The notes: generated by a model from the letters alone, not told the origin. A stretch of DNA of 64,000 nt from Haloactinomyces albus (GCF_031458135.1 NZ_JAVDXW010000001.1:434001-498000); one strand, 5' to 3'; positions 43,659 to 52,689 are shown, counted from the stretch's first letter. Program-made: numbers and translations.

Positions 43659-45026
43659 GTGCGCACGAAGCCGAGTCAAGCAGCACCCCCGCAATCACCA
43701 CGGCCCCGGTGGCAGCGAGCCCGCCCCCTGCTTGCCGACCTGGCCGTTGTACTCGCCGGGGCATGGCTGGTGTGGCGTGCCGGTGTCGTCGGGCAGCGGC
43801 TGCTCGATCAGGGTGTGAACCTGTTCCTCGACTTTCCCCCGCTCTTCGCGAGCTGGGCGCCACACACCGGTCCCGGCACGGTCCCGGCGATCCTGATCGC
43901 GCTCACCGTCGTTCTCGGCGGTCCGATACTGGCCACACGCCTGCGTTGGGGACCGCTCCTGGCGGTCACCTACCTGGCCACACTGGCGTGGACGATCAGC
44001 ATGACCCTCATCGACGGCTGGCGGCACGGCGTCCTGGACAAGCTGACCAGTAGCAAGAACTTCCTGGCCGAAGTTCCGCGCGTCGACAGCATCCCCGCGA
44101 TGCTGCGGGAGTTCACCGACCACATCGTGGCGGGCCCCGGCTCGTGGGCGACCCACGTGGCCGGCCACCCGCCGGGCGCACTCATGATTTTCGTCGGGAT
44201 GGACCGGATCGGGCTGGGCGGCGGTGTGGCCGGTGCCGCCCTGTGCGTGCTCGTCGGTGCCACGGTCGGTGTCGGCATCGGGGCAACCCTGCGTGCACTC
44301 GGTGAAGAGCACGTGGCCCGTAAGCTGCTGCCCTTCACGGTCCTGATGCCCGGCGTCGTCTGGGTGGGCGTTTCCACCGACGGCCTGTTCGCCGGCGTCC
44401 TGACCGGTGGCGTGGCACTACTGGCGATCGGTACGAGCCGAGAAGGACTTGCCGGGGATCTCACGGCGCTGTGTGGTGGTCTCCTGCTGGGCTACACGCT
44501 GTATCTGTCGTACGGTCTCGTCCTCGCCGGGCTGCTGCCTCTCGTGGTACTCGCATTGACCCGCCGGTTGCGACCGAGTCTGGCCGCCGTACTCGGGGTG
44601 GCCGTGGTGGTGGGCCTGTTCACCGCCGGGGGCTTCTGGTGGTGGGAAGGCTACGAACTGGTCGAGGTGCGCTACTACCAGGGAATAGCCGCCACTCGGC
44701 CCTACAGCTACTTCATCTGGGCCAATCTCGCCTGCCTCGTGCTGGCCACCGGCCCCGCCGTGCTCGCCGGGGTGCGACGACTCGCCGCCGCACCCCGGAG
44801 CCTGGCGATCGGGGCTCGCCTACTGACATCGGCCACGCTGCTTGCCGTGGCCATCGCCGACCTGTCCGGGATGAGCAAGGCCGAGGTGGAGCGGATCTGG
44901 CTGCCGTTTTCGCTGTGGCTCGTCCTCCCCTGCGCCCTGCTCCCCCAGCGCCAGGTCAAATGGTGGTTGGCCGCCCAGGCCATGCTGGCTCTGCTGATCA
45001 ACCACCTACTGCGTACCCGCTGGTGA
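43659..45026 (+). CDS. Polytopic membrane protein, possible GT-C type glycosyltransferase
   Basis: A protein of about 455 residues with roughly ten hydrophobic segments. Segment 1 is near residue 25 (LLADLAVVLAGAWLVWRAGV). A large non-membrane loop around residues 120-165 contains WATHVAGHPPGALMIF. The HPPG motif recurs in actinobacterial polyprenol-dependent mannosyl/arabinosyltransferase-like membrane proteins. I chose the GTG at 43659; a TTG at 43650 is also in frame. No ribosome site is evident, so it may be leaderless. The function is a suggestion from topology and motif only. Confidence 0.7.
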   Translation: MRTKPSQAAPPQSPRPRWQRARPLLADLAVVLAGAWLVWRAGVVGQRLLDQGVNLFLDFPPLFASWAPHTGPGTVPAILIALTVVLGGPILATRLRWGPLLAVTYLATLAWTISMTLIDGWRHGVLDKLTSSKNFLAEVPRVDSIPAMLREFTDHIVAGPGSWATHVAGHPPGALMIFVGMDRIGLGGGVAGAALCVLVGATVGVGIGATLRALGEEHVARKLLPFTVLMPGVVWVGVSTDGLFAGVLTGGVALLAIGTSREGLAGDLTALCGGLLLGYTLYLSYGLVLAGLLPLVVLALTRRLRPSLAAVLGVAVVVGLFTAGGFWWWEGYELVEVRYYQGIAATRPYSYFIWANLACLVLATGPAVLAGVRRLAAAPRSLAIGARLLTSATLLAVAIADLSGMSKAEVERIWLPFSLWLVLPCALLPQRQVKWWLAAQAMLALLINHLLRTRW

Positions 45027-45061
45027 GCCGGTGCGCCCGGAGGTCGACGGGCAGCACCGGT

Positions 45062-45367
45062 TCAGCCGGTCTGCCGGAGAGCCTCGATGCGATCGGCCAG
45101 CCCCAGATCGTTCTCGGTCACCCCGCCCTCCGAGTGTGTGGTGATCCGCACCGTGAGGCGGTTGTAGTCGTGCACGCTCAGATCCGGATGGTGATTGGCC
45201 TCGTTGGCCAGGTGCGCGATCGCATTCGCGAAGGTCATCGTCGCCAGGAAACCCTTCAACTGCCACGTCTTGCGCACCGTGCCATCGCTGTACTCCCACT
45301 CGGGAAGTTCGGCCAGCCGGTTGTCGATCGTGGTTCGGTCCAGCAGTTCGGGCACGAGGTTCTCCAT
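45062..45367 (-). CDS. Pterin-4a-carbinolamine dehydratase
   Basis: A 101-residue enzyme that dehydrates 4a-hydroxytetrahydropterin. It contains the signature ANHHPDLSVHDYNRLTVRITTH followed by EGGVTENDLGLADRIE, covering the active-site histidines and the dimer helix. Length is normal. The ATG at 45367 is chosen because the family begins there. It converges on the polytopic membrane gene and lies 50 bp downstream of the DUF2795-like gene on the same strand. No phenylalanine hydroxylase is in the window. Confidence 0.93.
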   Translation of the reverse strand: MENLVPELLDRTTIDNRLAELPEWEYSDGTVRKTWQLKGFLATMTFANAIAHLANEANHHPDLSVHDYNRLTVRITTHSEGGVTENDLGLADRIEALRQTG

Positions 45368-45417
45368 TCTTGTCGCGGCAGTCCGAAACGGCCAGGATGG
45401 TGCACTCGCCGATCGGC

Positions 45418-45630
45418 TCAGCCCGAGAGTTCCTCGTCGGGCCGCTGCGGCACAGCTTGCTCGACTTCCTCGCTGCTGCCGTAGCTGCCGTCCGGAAGCG
45501 ATTCCAGCGCCCGCAGGGTCTTCTCCGCGGCCCCACGGTCTTCGGCATAGGCCACCAGGTCCGACTTCTCGGCAGGGAACTCCAGTCCCTGCAGTGCTTT
45601 CGTGACGCGTCGTTCGTCCGAATCGGTCAC
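45418..45630 (-). CDS. DUF2795-like small protein
   Basis: A 70-residue protein resembling DUF2795 (LEFPAEKSDLVAYAEDRGAA followed by LRALESLPDGSYGSSEEVEQAV), a small helical domain common in actinobacteria. The GTG at 45630 has GAGGAG 7 bp upstream; the longer ATG start at 45654 is not supported. The C-terminus is acidic. It precedes the pterin dehydratase by 50 bp. The 225 bp towards the BCCT gene hold no clear gene. Confidence 0.8.
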   Translation of the reverse strand: MTDSDERRVTKALQGLEFPAEKSDLVAYAEDRGAAEKTLRALESLPDGSYGSSEEVEQAVPQRPDEELSG

Positions 45631-45855
45631 CGTTGTTCTCCTCGACGTGATCATCGTAGCGCTCGTGCCTGCCCGGTGGTCCGCCCTTGTCGGCGGACAC
45701 GCCGGGTCCTTCCTCCGGAGTACCCACGCAGCCGCCGTTCACACGTGAGGCAGCCGAGCGCGGAGAGGACATCAGCAAGCCGTCGGCGAACATCCCGATC
45801 AGCGCAGCAGGTAGCCGTGAGTTATCTGCGGTGGCCACCGACGGAACAAGCGCAC

Positions 45856-47457
45856 TCATCGTTCCAATGCTTCTCGCACCCGGTCTTCGGATTCGGTGGG
45901 GCGGCTGCACGAGTGCTCCTCCGAAAGGGACAAGGACTCCTCCCGGTGGGGGCCGTTCTCCTTCGAGAGGGTCTTGTAGAAGGCCACGCAGATGCCGACC
46001 AGGATGACCACGAACGGTGTCCCGATGAGCACCGAGGCTTTCTGAAGCGCGCCGAGTCCGCCGGAAACCAGCAGGACCGCCGCGACGCCGGCCAGCAGGA
46101 TTCCCCAGAGGAGCCGGACCCAGGTCTTGGGATTCGTAGAGCCACCGGTGGACAGCTCGCCCAGCACAACGGTACCGGCGTCCGCACCGGCGACGAAGAA
46201 CACCCACAGCACCACCAGCGTGATAATCGACAAGAGGATGGGCAGCGGGTACTCCTGAATGAAGACGAACATCCCCGCAGCCGGGCTTTGCTCCACGGTC
46301 TCGGCGATATCGGAGGCCTGTCCGCCGCGGGCCAGTTGCAGCGCCGCTCCGCCGAACACAGCGATCCAGATCATGCTGACCACACTGGGGACGAGAACGG
46401 TGGCCACGACGAACTCGCGAATGCTGCGTCCACGGGAGATGCGGGCCATGAACATTCCCACGTACGGGGCCCAGGCGATCCACCAGGACCAGTAGAACAC
46501 GGTCCAACTCCCCAACCACTCCGTGTTCGGACTGAACGCGTCCAGCCGGAAACTCATCGGGATGATGTTGCTCAGGTAGTTACCGATTCCCTCGGTGAAG
46601 ACGTTGAGCTGTGTGATGGTCGGTCCGACGACGAAGTAGAAGACGAGCAGCAGCGGGGCGATGAGCATGCTGATGTTGGCGAGCCACTTGATGCCGTGCT
46701 CGATCCGCGTCGTCGCCGAGACCATGAACGCCGCCGTGGTGAGTCCGAGGACCACGAGCTGCACCAGTACCACCGTGGGAAGCCCGAACGTCTGACCGAG
46801 TCCGGCCGTGATCTGCAGTCCGGCCTGCCCCAGGGCCACGGCGATGCCGAACACCACCGCAAGCACCGCCAGGATGTCGATCGTCTTTCCCACGGGGCCG
46901 TCGACGCGATCGCCGATCAGGGGGCGGAAAATGGTGCTGAGCAGTGCCTTTTCACCCTTGCGGTGGGTGAAGTAGGCCACGGCCAGACCGGCGGTGGCGT
47001 AGATCGCCCAGGGGTGCAGCGCCCAGTGGAAAAAGGAGTACTGAACGGCCACCCCGGCGGCCTCTTCGGAGCCGGGCCTGGCGAGGCCGAACGGCACGTT
47101 GACGTAGTGCGACAACGGCTCGGCCAGGCCCCAGAAGATGATGGAGGGCCCCATGCCCGCCTGAAACATCATGGCGAACCAGGACAGGCGGCCGAACTCG
47201 GGCCTGTCGGTTTTCTTCCCGAGTTTGATCCTGCCGTACCTGCTCACCCCCAGGTAGATGACGAAGATCAGGAACAGGTTCGCCGCGAGCAGGAAGAACC
47301 AACTCAGGTGCGATACGACGTAGTCGAACAGTCGAGTGGTGACGACGCTGAAGTTCGTCGGCGCGACCCCACCCCAGAGGACGATCAGTGCCGAGACCAC
47401 GACGGAGACGACGAAAACGGCTCCGATCGTGGTCTGTTTACTTTTTGATGTTCGCAT
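45856..47457 (-). CDS. BCCT family transporter (choline/glycine betaine type)
   Basis: A 533-residue transporter with twelve hydrophobic segments that imports trimethylammonium compounds with sodium or protons. The family motif region is GMGPSIIFWGLAEPLSHY near residue 105. YSFFHWALHPWAIYATAGL follows near 140. The substrate-box tryptophans appear in TVFYWSWWIAWAPYVGMFMARISRGRSIREF near 330. The C-terminal 40 residues are charged, as in osmosensing members. Start ATG 47457 or GTG 47466. The start lies inside an AT-rich motif shared with the sulfatase promoter region. It probably feeds osmoprotection or catabolism linked to that operon. Confidence 0.93.
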   Translation of the reverse strand: MRTSKSKQTTIGAVFVVSVVVSALIVLWGGVAPTNFSVVTTRLFDYVVSHLSWFFLLAANLFLIFVIYLGVSRYGRIKLGKKTDRPEFGRLSWFAMMFQAGMGPSIIFWGLAEPLSHYVNVPFGLARPGSEEAAGVAVQYSFFHWALHPWAIYATAGLAVAYFTHRKGEKALLSTIFRPLIGDRVDGPVGKTIDILAVLAVVFGIAVALGQAGLQITAGLGQTFGLPTVVLVQLVVLGLTTAAFMVSATTRIEHGIKWLANISMLIAPLLLVFYFVVGPTITQLNVFTEGIGNYLSNIIPMSFRLDAFSPNTEWLGSWTVFYWSWWIAWAPYVGMFMARISRGRSIREFVVATVLVPSVVSMIWIAVFGGAALQLARGGQASDIAETVEQSPAAGMFVFIQEYPLPILLSIITLVVLWVFFVAGADAGTVVLGELSTGGSTNPKTWVRLLWGILLAGVAAVLLVSGGLGALQKASVLIGTPFVVILVGICVAFYKTLSKENGPHREESLSLSEEHSCSRPTESEDRVREALER

Positions 47458-47470
47458 AGAAACCACTATC
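47442..47470 (-). promoter_or_regulatory. AT-rich motif at the BCCT start, shared with the sulfatase promoter region
   Basis: On the + strand TTTTTGA (47442-47448) is followed 6 bp later by CATAGAAACCA (47455-47465) and CTAT. The same arrangement occurs at 52183-52213. On the - strand it contains the dyad ATAG-N6-CTAT and overlaps the BCCT start codon. A LysR-type box is possible. Confidence 0.55.
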
Positions 47471-47686
47471 TTTTAAGGTTGGAGACGTGCGGACAAAGCG
47501 GACGCTGTCGACGATCCGGGGTCACGATGACTCGATATACACTACCGCGAAATCATCAGCGGCCCGAACAAAATAAAATTATGACCAAGAACACGATGAC
47601 ATTCCGGAACTCGGATGGTCAACACATCGGCACGAATCCGCGCAGATCAATTCCGAATCGGATTAATTGAGGGCAGCCGGGCCGAT

Positions 47687-48592
47687 TCACGTTTCCGGTT
47701 CCGGCCCGTCGGACTCGAATGCGAACCGACGCGCCAGCGCGACGAATTCCGCCGCCGCGGGCGAGAGCGGCCCGGAGCGCCAGAACAGGACCCCGCGTCG
47801 CAGGACGCGGGGCCGCAGGGGCAGCACGACCGCTCCCTGCTGGGCGGCATCCCGGGCCATCGACCTCGGCAACAGGGTCGCACCCGCACCGGTGAGCACA
47901 AGCGGAACGACCATGGCCTGGTGCGCCGTCTCGACGGCGATTCGGGGGCGCACGCCGAGCGTGCCCACCACGTCATCGATGACCTCACGGGTCGCCGTCG
48001 ACTCCGGGGTGGTCACGAAGTCCAGGGTGGCCAACTCGGCGATGCTCAGCCGAGCACGCTCGAACGAGGACCAGTCGGGGGGAAGCACGGCGTGGATCTC
48101 GCGTCCCCGCAGCATGATGCTGTCCATCTCACGAACGGGAGCCGGGGAGTCGGCCATGCCGAGCTCACACTCACCTGCCCGCACCGCGCTGGTCACATCC
48201 GAGCCGGCTTCCGGATCGGATATTCGGATCGATACCTTCGGATACTCCCGCAGGAACTCCCCGACCAGCGCGGCCAGCGGGTCCACCGCCAGTGTCGTCT
48301 GCGAGACGATGTCCAGCTGGCCTCCGCTGATCCCCAGGACCTCGCGTACCGAGTCGGCCGCCGTGCTCAGATCACGCAGCACCTGACGCGCGGGCTCCCG
48401 CAACACCTCACCCGCCGGCGTGAGGACCACACCGTGCGCCAGCCGATGAAAGACGCGCCCGCCCAGCTTCTGCTCGAGCGTGGCGATCGCATGCGACAGG
48501 GACGGCTGTGCCACTCGAAGTGCCTGGGCCGCGGCGGTGAAGCTGCCGTGCTCGGCGATGGCCAAGAAATACTCCAGCTCCCGGCGTTCCAT
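47687..48592 (-). CDS. LysR family transcriptional regulator
   Basis: A 301-residue regulator. The N-terminal winged helix covers residues about 3-62 (ELEYFLAIAEHGSFTAAAQAL, AQPSLSHAIATLEQKLGGRVF). The C-terminal effector domain starts near residue 90 (QLDIVSQTTLAVDPLAALVG). It lies 40 bp after the formylglycine-generating enzyme gene on the same strand and 229 bp before the BCCT gene. It is therefore well placed to control both units. The ATG at 48592 follows an AGGGGCAGGG stretch. Confidence 0.93.
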   Translation of the reverse strand: MERRELEYFLAIAEHGSFTAAAQALRVAQPSLSHAIATLEQKLGGRVFHRLAHGVVLTPAGEVLREPARQVLRDLSTAADSVREVLGISGGQLDIVSQTTLAVDPLAALVGEFLREYPKVSIRISDPEAGSDVTSAVRAGECELGMADSPAPVREMDSIMLRGREIHAVLPPDWSSFERARLSIAELATLDFVTTPESTATREVIDDVVGTLGVRPRIAVETAHQAMVVPLVLTGAGATLLPRSMARDAAQQGAVVLPLRPRVLRRGVLFWRSGPLSPAAAEFVALARRFAFESDGPEPET

Positions 48593-48632
48593 ATCGCCCT
48601 GCCCCTCTCCTGGTCGGGCCGTCCACGTGGGC

Positions 48633-49586
48633 CTATGCGTTGCGGGCGCAGCGGAAGCCGGTGTTGCCGATCGAGGTATCCGGTGTGATTCCCTGACGCG
48701 CGCTGACGCGGTAACGCCGACAGTACGACTCGTGGCACAGATACGAACCGCCACGGGCGATGCGGCGGGTCCCGTGGGCGGGCCCGCGTGGATTCGTCCG
48801 GGGCTTCCGCGAGGGGACAGTGTCGTCGAACCAGTCGTGGCACCATTCCCAGATGTTGCCGGTCATGTTGTACAGCCCGTAGGCGTTGGCCGGGAACTGT
48901 GCGACCGGGCACGTGCCGTACCAGCCGTCGGCGCGGGTGTTGTGCTGTGGGAACGTGCCCTGCCAGACGTTCATCCGATGCCGACCGTCGGGTTCCAGTT
49001 CGTCGCCCCAGGGGAAGGCGCACCCCTGCAGTCCCGCTCGGGCGGCGTATTCCCACTCCGCCTCGGTGGGCAGGCGCAGCCCTGCCCACTCGCAGTAGGC
49101 CTTGGCGTCGGCCCAGGTCACATGTACCACGGGATGGTCCTGGCGGGTTCGTACATCCGACTGCCCCCCTTCCGGGTGGGCCCAGTCGGATCCCTCCACG
49201 ACCCGCCACCACGGCGCCGCAGCGACGCCTTGCGTGGGCGGGAAGTCGTCCGGCAGGAGCCCGCCGAAAACGAAGGACCAGCCGAACCGTTCGGCCTCGG
49301 TGCGGTAGCCGGTCGACCCCACGAACGCCGCGAAGTCCGCATTGGACACCGCGGTGGCACTGATCCAGAACGGGTCGAGGGTGACCGGGCGGACCGGCCC
49401 CTCCCCGTCATCGGGATAGGCACGCGAGTCCTCGCTGCCCATCAGGAAGTCGCCACCGTCCAGCAGCACCATTCCCTCGGTGCTTCCGGAGTCGCCGGTA
49501 TTCGGGTGTGTCGTGGCGGATGCCTGCCCGCTCCCTCGTACGATCGAGGGAGCGCAGCAGCCACCGCCCGTGGGTGCCTCACTCAT
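48633..49586 (-). CDS. Formylglycine-generating enzyme (sulfatase-modifying factor)
   Basis: A 317-residue copper-dependent oxidase that converts the active-site cysteine of sulfatases to formylglycine. Features are GMVLLDGGDFLMGSED near residue 38, HPVVHVTWADAKAYCEWAG, LPTEAEWEYAARAG, GNIWEWCHDWF and RIARGGSYLCHESYCRRYRVSARQG. The cysteine pair in SYLCHESYC matches the two catalytic cysteines of the bacterial enzyme. The tail GNTGFRCAR is typical. Its start overlaps the sulfatase stop by 8 bp, tying its synthesis to its substrate. Confidence 0.95.
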   Translation of the reverse strand: MSEAPTGGGCCAPSIVRGSGQASATTHPNTGDSGSTEGMVLLDGGDFLMGSEDSRAYPDDGEGPVRPVTLDPFWISATAVSNADFAAFVGSTGYRTEAERFGWSFVFGGLLPDDFPPTQGVAAAPWWRVVEGSDWAHPEGGQSDVRTRQDHPVVHVTWADAKAYCEWAGLRLPTEAEWEYAARAGLQGCAFPWGDELEPDGRHRMNVWQGTFPQHNTRADGWYGTCPVAQFPANAYGLYNMTGNIWEWCHDWFDDTVPSRKPRTNPRGPAHGTRRIARGGSYLCHESYCRRYRVSARQGITPDTSIGNTGFRCARNA

Positions 49587-51939
49587 GTGCTGTCCGGAAA
49601 TGCTCACGTCCCTCGGCAGCCTCGCGGTCACTGTGCATCTCGCCACTCAGGTCGATGCGCACCGACTCCAGCCGCCCACTGAACCGGTTGTCCACCGGCG
49701 CGTAGTCCTCGGTGACCGGTGAGGCCCGGTCCATGCCGATGTCGAAGGTCTCGTCGAAGGCGAAGTAGTATGGGATCGTCCCCTCGACACGACCCTTGTC
49801 CACCTGCTCGCCGCCGACGTGCAGCGTGGCATCGCCGCCCTTGCCGACGCCGCCACCGTCGTAGTCGAAGTCCAGCCTTATCTCGTGCCGCCCGGCGGGC
49901 AGCACGTCACCTCGGACCTTGTAGACCTCCAGGCCGAAGTAGTTGTAGGCATAGACCGGGCGCCCCTCGTGCAGGTACAGCGACCAGCCACCGAAACGCC
50001 CGCCCTGGGCCACCAGGACACCGTCGGCGCCGCTGTCGGGCACCTCGAACGCGGCGGTGACCGAATGCGAGCGGTTCTTGACGTTGGGCGCGGTCTCCTC
50101 GGTCAGGCGCGCGGCACCGGGGTGGAAGGTCACCGACCGGCGATCACCCATCAAATCCAGCCGCCCCGCCTCCTTCGGGTTCTCCCGCTCGGTCATCCGG
50201 TCGTCAAGCGGGAACACCTGGTGCTTGGCGGCCTCGATGAGAAACAGCTGCTGCAGTTCGCGCAGCTTACCGGGATGCTCGGCCGAGATGTCGCGGGCCT
50301 GCGTCCAGTCGGTGTTGGTGTCGTAGAGCTCCCAGCGATCGTCGTCGAAGTAACGCCGTCGCCCTTCCTGGACCATCTCCCACGGCGTGCCGTGGCGGGT
50401 CACCGCCATCCACCCGTCGAGATAGATGCCCCGGTTGCCCACCATCTCGAAGTACTGCAGGCGGTGCCGATCGGCGGCGGCGGCCTCGTTGAAGCTGTAG
50501 AGCATGCTGGTGCCCTCGACAGCCTGCTGGGACACCCCGTTGACGGTCGAGGGGTGCGGTAGTCCGGCCGCTTCCAGCACCGTCGGCAACACGTCGATGA
50601 CATGGTGGAACTGGTTGCGGATCCCGCCGCGCTCGGCGATGCCTCGTGGCCAGTGCACGACCATCCCGTCGCGGGTACCACCGAAGTGGGAGGCGACCTG
50701 CTTGGTCCACTGGTACGGCGTGTTCATCGCCAGCGCCCAGCCGACCGGGTAGTGCGCGTGCGTCGTCGCATCGCCCAGCGACTCCCGGTGCTCGTTGATG
50801 AACTCGGCGCTGTCCTCGATACCGCTGGCGATGCGGTGCTCGTTGAGGGTGCCGCCGAGCCCGCCCTCGGCCGAGGCCCCGTTGTCTCCGAGGATGTAGA
50901 CGAACAACGTGTTGTCCAGCTCACCGATCTCCTCCAACGCGTCGACGAACCGGCCGATCTGCACGTCGGTGTGCTCGGCAAAGCCCGCGTAGAGCTCCAT
51001 CAGTGAAGCCGCCGAACGCTGTTCGGCCTCGGAGAGCTCGTCCCAATGCGGCACGCCCTCGGCCCACGGCGCAAGCTCCGCGTCCTGCGGGACCACACCC
51101 AGCTCCTTCTGACGCTGCAGCGTGATCTCACGCTGGCGGTCCCATCCGTGATCGAAGCATCCCCGGTACTTGTCCCGATACTCCTGGGGCACGTGGTACG
51201 GCGCATGCGTGGCACCGAACGAAAGATAGGTGAAAAAGGGGTTGTCCGGTTTGAGCGAGTGCTGGTTACGCACCCAGTCGATGGCCTGGTCCACCTGGTC
51301 TGCGGACAAGTGGTATCCCTCCTCGGGCGTCCGGGAGGGTTCCACCGGCGTCGTACCGTCGAACAACACCGGATACCAATGATTCATCTCGGCGCAGAGG
51401 AAACCGTAGAACTTCTCGAATCCCTCTCCCGTGGGCCACCGATCGAACGGCCCCGCGGCACTGACATCACGGGCGGGGGTCTGGTGCCACTTGCCGAACG
51501 CCGCCGTGTTGTAGCCGTTACCCTGCAGCACCTGACCGATCGTGGCCGCACTCAACGGACGCACACCGCTATACCCCGGAGCAGCACTGGCCATTTCCGT
51601 CGTCGCTCCCATCCCGACCGAGTGGTGATTGCGGCCGGTCAGCAGGGACTGCCGGGTCGGCGAGCACACAGCGGTCACGTGGAATCGGGTGTAGCGCAGC
51701 CCGTCCTGGGCGAGCCTGTCCGCGGTGGGCATCTCACACGGCCCACCGAACGCACTCGGCGCGCCGAACCCCATGTCGTCGAGCAGAACCACCACCACAT
51801 TCGGGGCACCTTCCGGTGCCCGCAACGGCTGCGGCGGCTCATAGGCCGGGTCCTGATCACGCACGTCCAGCGAGGTGGGGGACGGCTGGGCGGTATCGGG
51901 AATCGGAAGCTGTTCGCGGTTCATCGCAGCCTCGGCCAC
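49579..51939 (-). CDS. Arylsulfatase (type I, formylglycine)
   Basis: A 786-residue sulfatase similar in length and layout to mycobacterial AtsA/AtsD-type enzymes. Metal ligands are in VVVLLDDMGFG near residue 50. The modification motif CSPTR with Cys92 follows, then LLTGRNHHSVGMG, GKWHQTP and FTYLSFGATHAPYH. The C-terminal domain (from about 600) is beta-rich. No signal peptide is seen. I chose the GTG at 51939 because GGAGGT lies 5 bp upstream; an ATG five codons later is possible. It heads the operon with the formylglycine-generating enzyme and LysR. The sulfate ester is unknown. Confidence 0.93.
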   Translation of the reverse strand: MAEAAMNREQLPIPDTAQPSPTSLDVRDQDPAYEPPQPLRAPEGAPNVVVVLLDDMGFGAPSAFGGPCEMPTADRLAQDGLRYTRFHVTAVCSPTRQSLLTGRNHHSVGMGATTEMASAAPGYSGVRPLSAATIGQVLQGNGYNTAAFGKWHQTPARDVSAAGPFDRWPTGEGFEKFYGFLCAEMNHWYPVLFDGTTPVEPSRTPEEGYHLSADQVDQAIDWVRNQHSLKPDNPFFTYLSFGATHAPYHVPQEYRDKYRGCFDHGWDRQREITLQRQKELGVVPQDAELAPWAEGVPHWDELSEAEQRSAASLMELYAGFAEHTDVQIGRFVDALEEIGELDNTLFVYILGDNGASAEGGLGGTLNEHRIASGIEDSAEFINEHRESLGDATTHAHYPVGWALAMNTPYQWTKQVASHFGGTRDGMVVHWPRGIAERGGIRNQFHHVIDVLPTVLEAAGLPHPSTVNGVSQQAVEGTSMLYSFNEAAAADRHRLQYFEMVGNRGIYLDGWMAVTRHGTPWEMVQEGRRRYFDDDRWELYDTNTDWTQARDISAEHPGKLRELQQLFLIEAAKHQVFPLDDRMTERENPKEAGRLDLMGDRRSVTFHPGAARLTEETAPNVKNRSHSVTAAFEVPDSGADGVLVAQGGRFGGWSLYLHEGRPVYAYNYFGLEVYKVRGDVLPAGRHEIRLDFDYDGGGVGKGGDATLHVGGEQVDKGRVEGTIPYYFAFDETFDIGMDRASPVTEDYAPVDNRFSGRLESVRIDLSGEMHSDREAAEGREHFRTAHE

Positions 51940-52371
51940 GCTCGACCTCCTGTCGTACATCACATTCATGCATCCGCACCGGAATACCGAGGTCCGGCGC
52001 CATTCGGCGAACACGCGTCAGAACTCTTTGTTGATGCGCATTCTGCTGCGGCCGGATGCTAGTGGCACGTAACCGGCGCGCAAACCCCCGCCACGTCCAC
52101 AGGCGATCTCTCCTTGAGTTGCAGAACACACCGGCGTGTGTTCACCGCCTGCGCAGACCGCTTTTCGGACAATTACAGACCATTTTTGAATACGAGCCAT
52201 AGAAACCATCTATAAAATCTTCCCGAATGCGGTCGTCACCTCGTTCGGCCGCAGCTACACCGGCGGTCCGGGGAGAATCCGGCGGTCTCCGGTGCCGGTA
52301 TCGACCCCGGCGTCCGCCGGTGATGCGCCATGGTGGTGACCAGCAGGCTCGCAAGCCGATACGGTGGCGGC
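51940..52371. other. 432-bp region between the sulfatase and CutA genes
   Basis: No confident gene. The part from 52165 to 52230 is markedly AT-rich and holds the motif shared with the BCCT start. A 60-codon frame on the - strand (52018-52200, MARIQKWSVIV onward) begins inside that motif but resembles nothing I know. The remainder should contain the sulfatase and CutA promoters. Confidence 0.5.
52183..52213 (-). promoter_or_regulatory. AT-rich motif upstream of the sulfatase operon
   Basis: TTTTTGA (52183-52189), 8 bp, CATAGAAACCA (52198-52208), TCTAT: the same elements as at the BCCT gene start. On the - strand it includes ATAG-N7-CTAT, which fits the T-N11-A LysR box. It lies about 250 bp upstream of the sulfatase start. 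Confidence 0.55.
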
Positions 52372-52689
52372 ATGGCGGACTACGTGCAGGTCGTGACGAC
52401 AACGGATTCGGAACAGGCTGCGGCGACGCTGGCCCGCAGCATCGTCGAGGCCCATGGCGGGGCATGCGTTCAGGTGATGCCGATCCGCAGTTTCTATCGC
52501 TGGGAGGGCACCGTTCAGGACGACCCGGAATGGCAACTGCAGATCAAGACGTCGGCAGCACGGCTGGATCACCTGATCGAGCACATCACCACGCAGCACC
52601 CCTATGACGTTCCGGAAATCATCGCCACGCCGATCACCGGCGGACACGACGCCTACCTGTCGTGGGTGGACGAGGAAACCGGGTCCTGA
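52372..52689 (+). CDS. cutA: CutA family divalent-cation tolerance protein
   Basis: A 105-residue trimeric ferredoxin-like protein implicated in copper and other divalent cation tolerance. Family features are VTTTDSEQAAATLARSIVE, then VQVMPIRSFYRWEGTVQDDPEWQLQIKTS, with HPYDVPEIIATPITGGHDAYLSWV near the end. The ATG at 52372 is chosen from family length. The frame extends 14 codons upstream. It stands alone. Confidence 0.93.
   Translation: MADYVQVVTTTDSEQAAATLARSIVEAHGGACVQVMPIRSFYRWEGTVQDDPEWQLQIKTSAARLDHLIEHITTQHPYDVPEIIATPITGGHDAYLSWVDEETGS

Noticed and set aside
45370-47448. 692-codon + strand frame opposite the BCCT transporter
   Set aside because: It has low-complexity, charged composition and is antisense to a clear BCCT gene, so it is a GC-rich shadow.
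49579-51939. Choline sulfatase (BetC)
   Set aside because: The protein is about 280 residues longer than BetC and resembles the 787-residue mycobacterial arylsulfatases. The link to betaine rests on context only.
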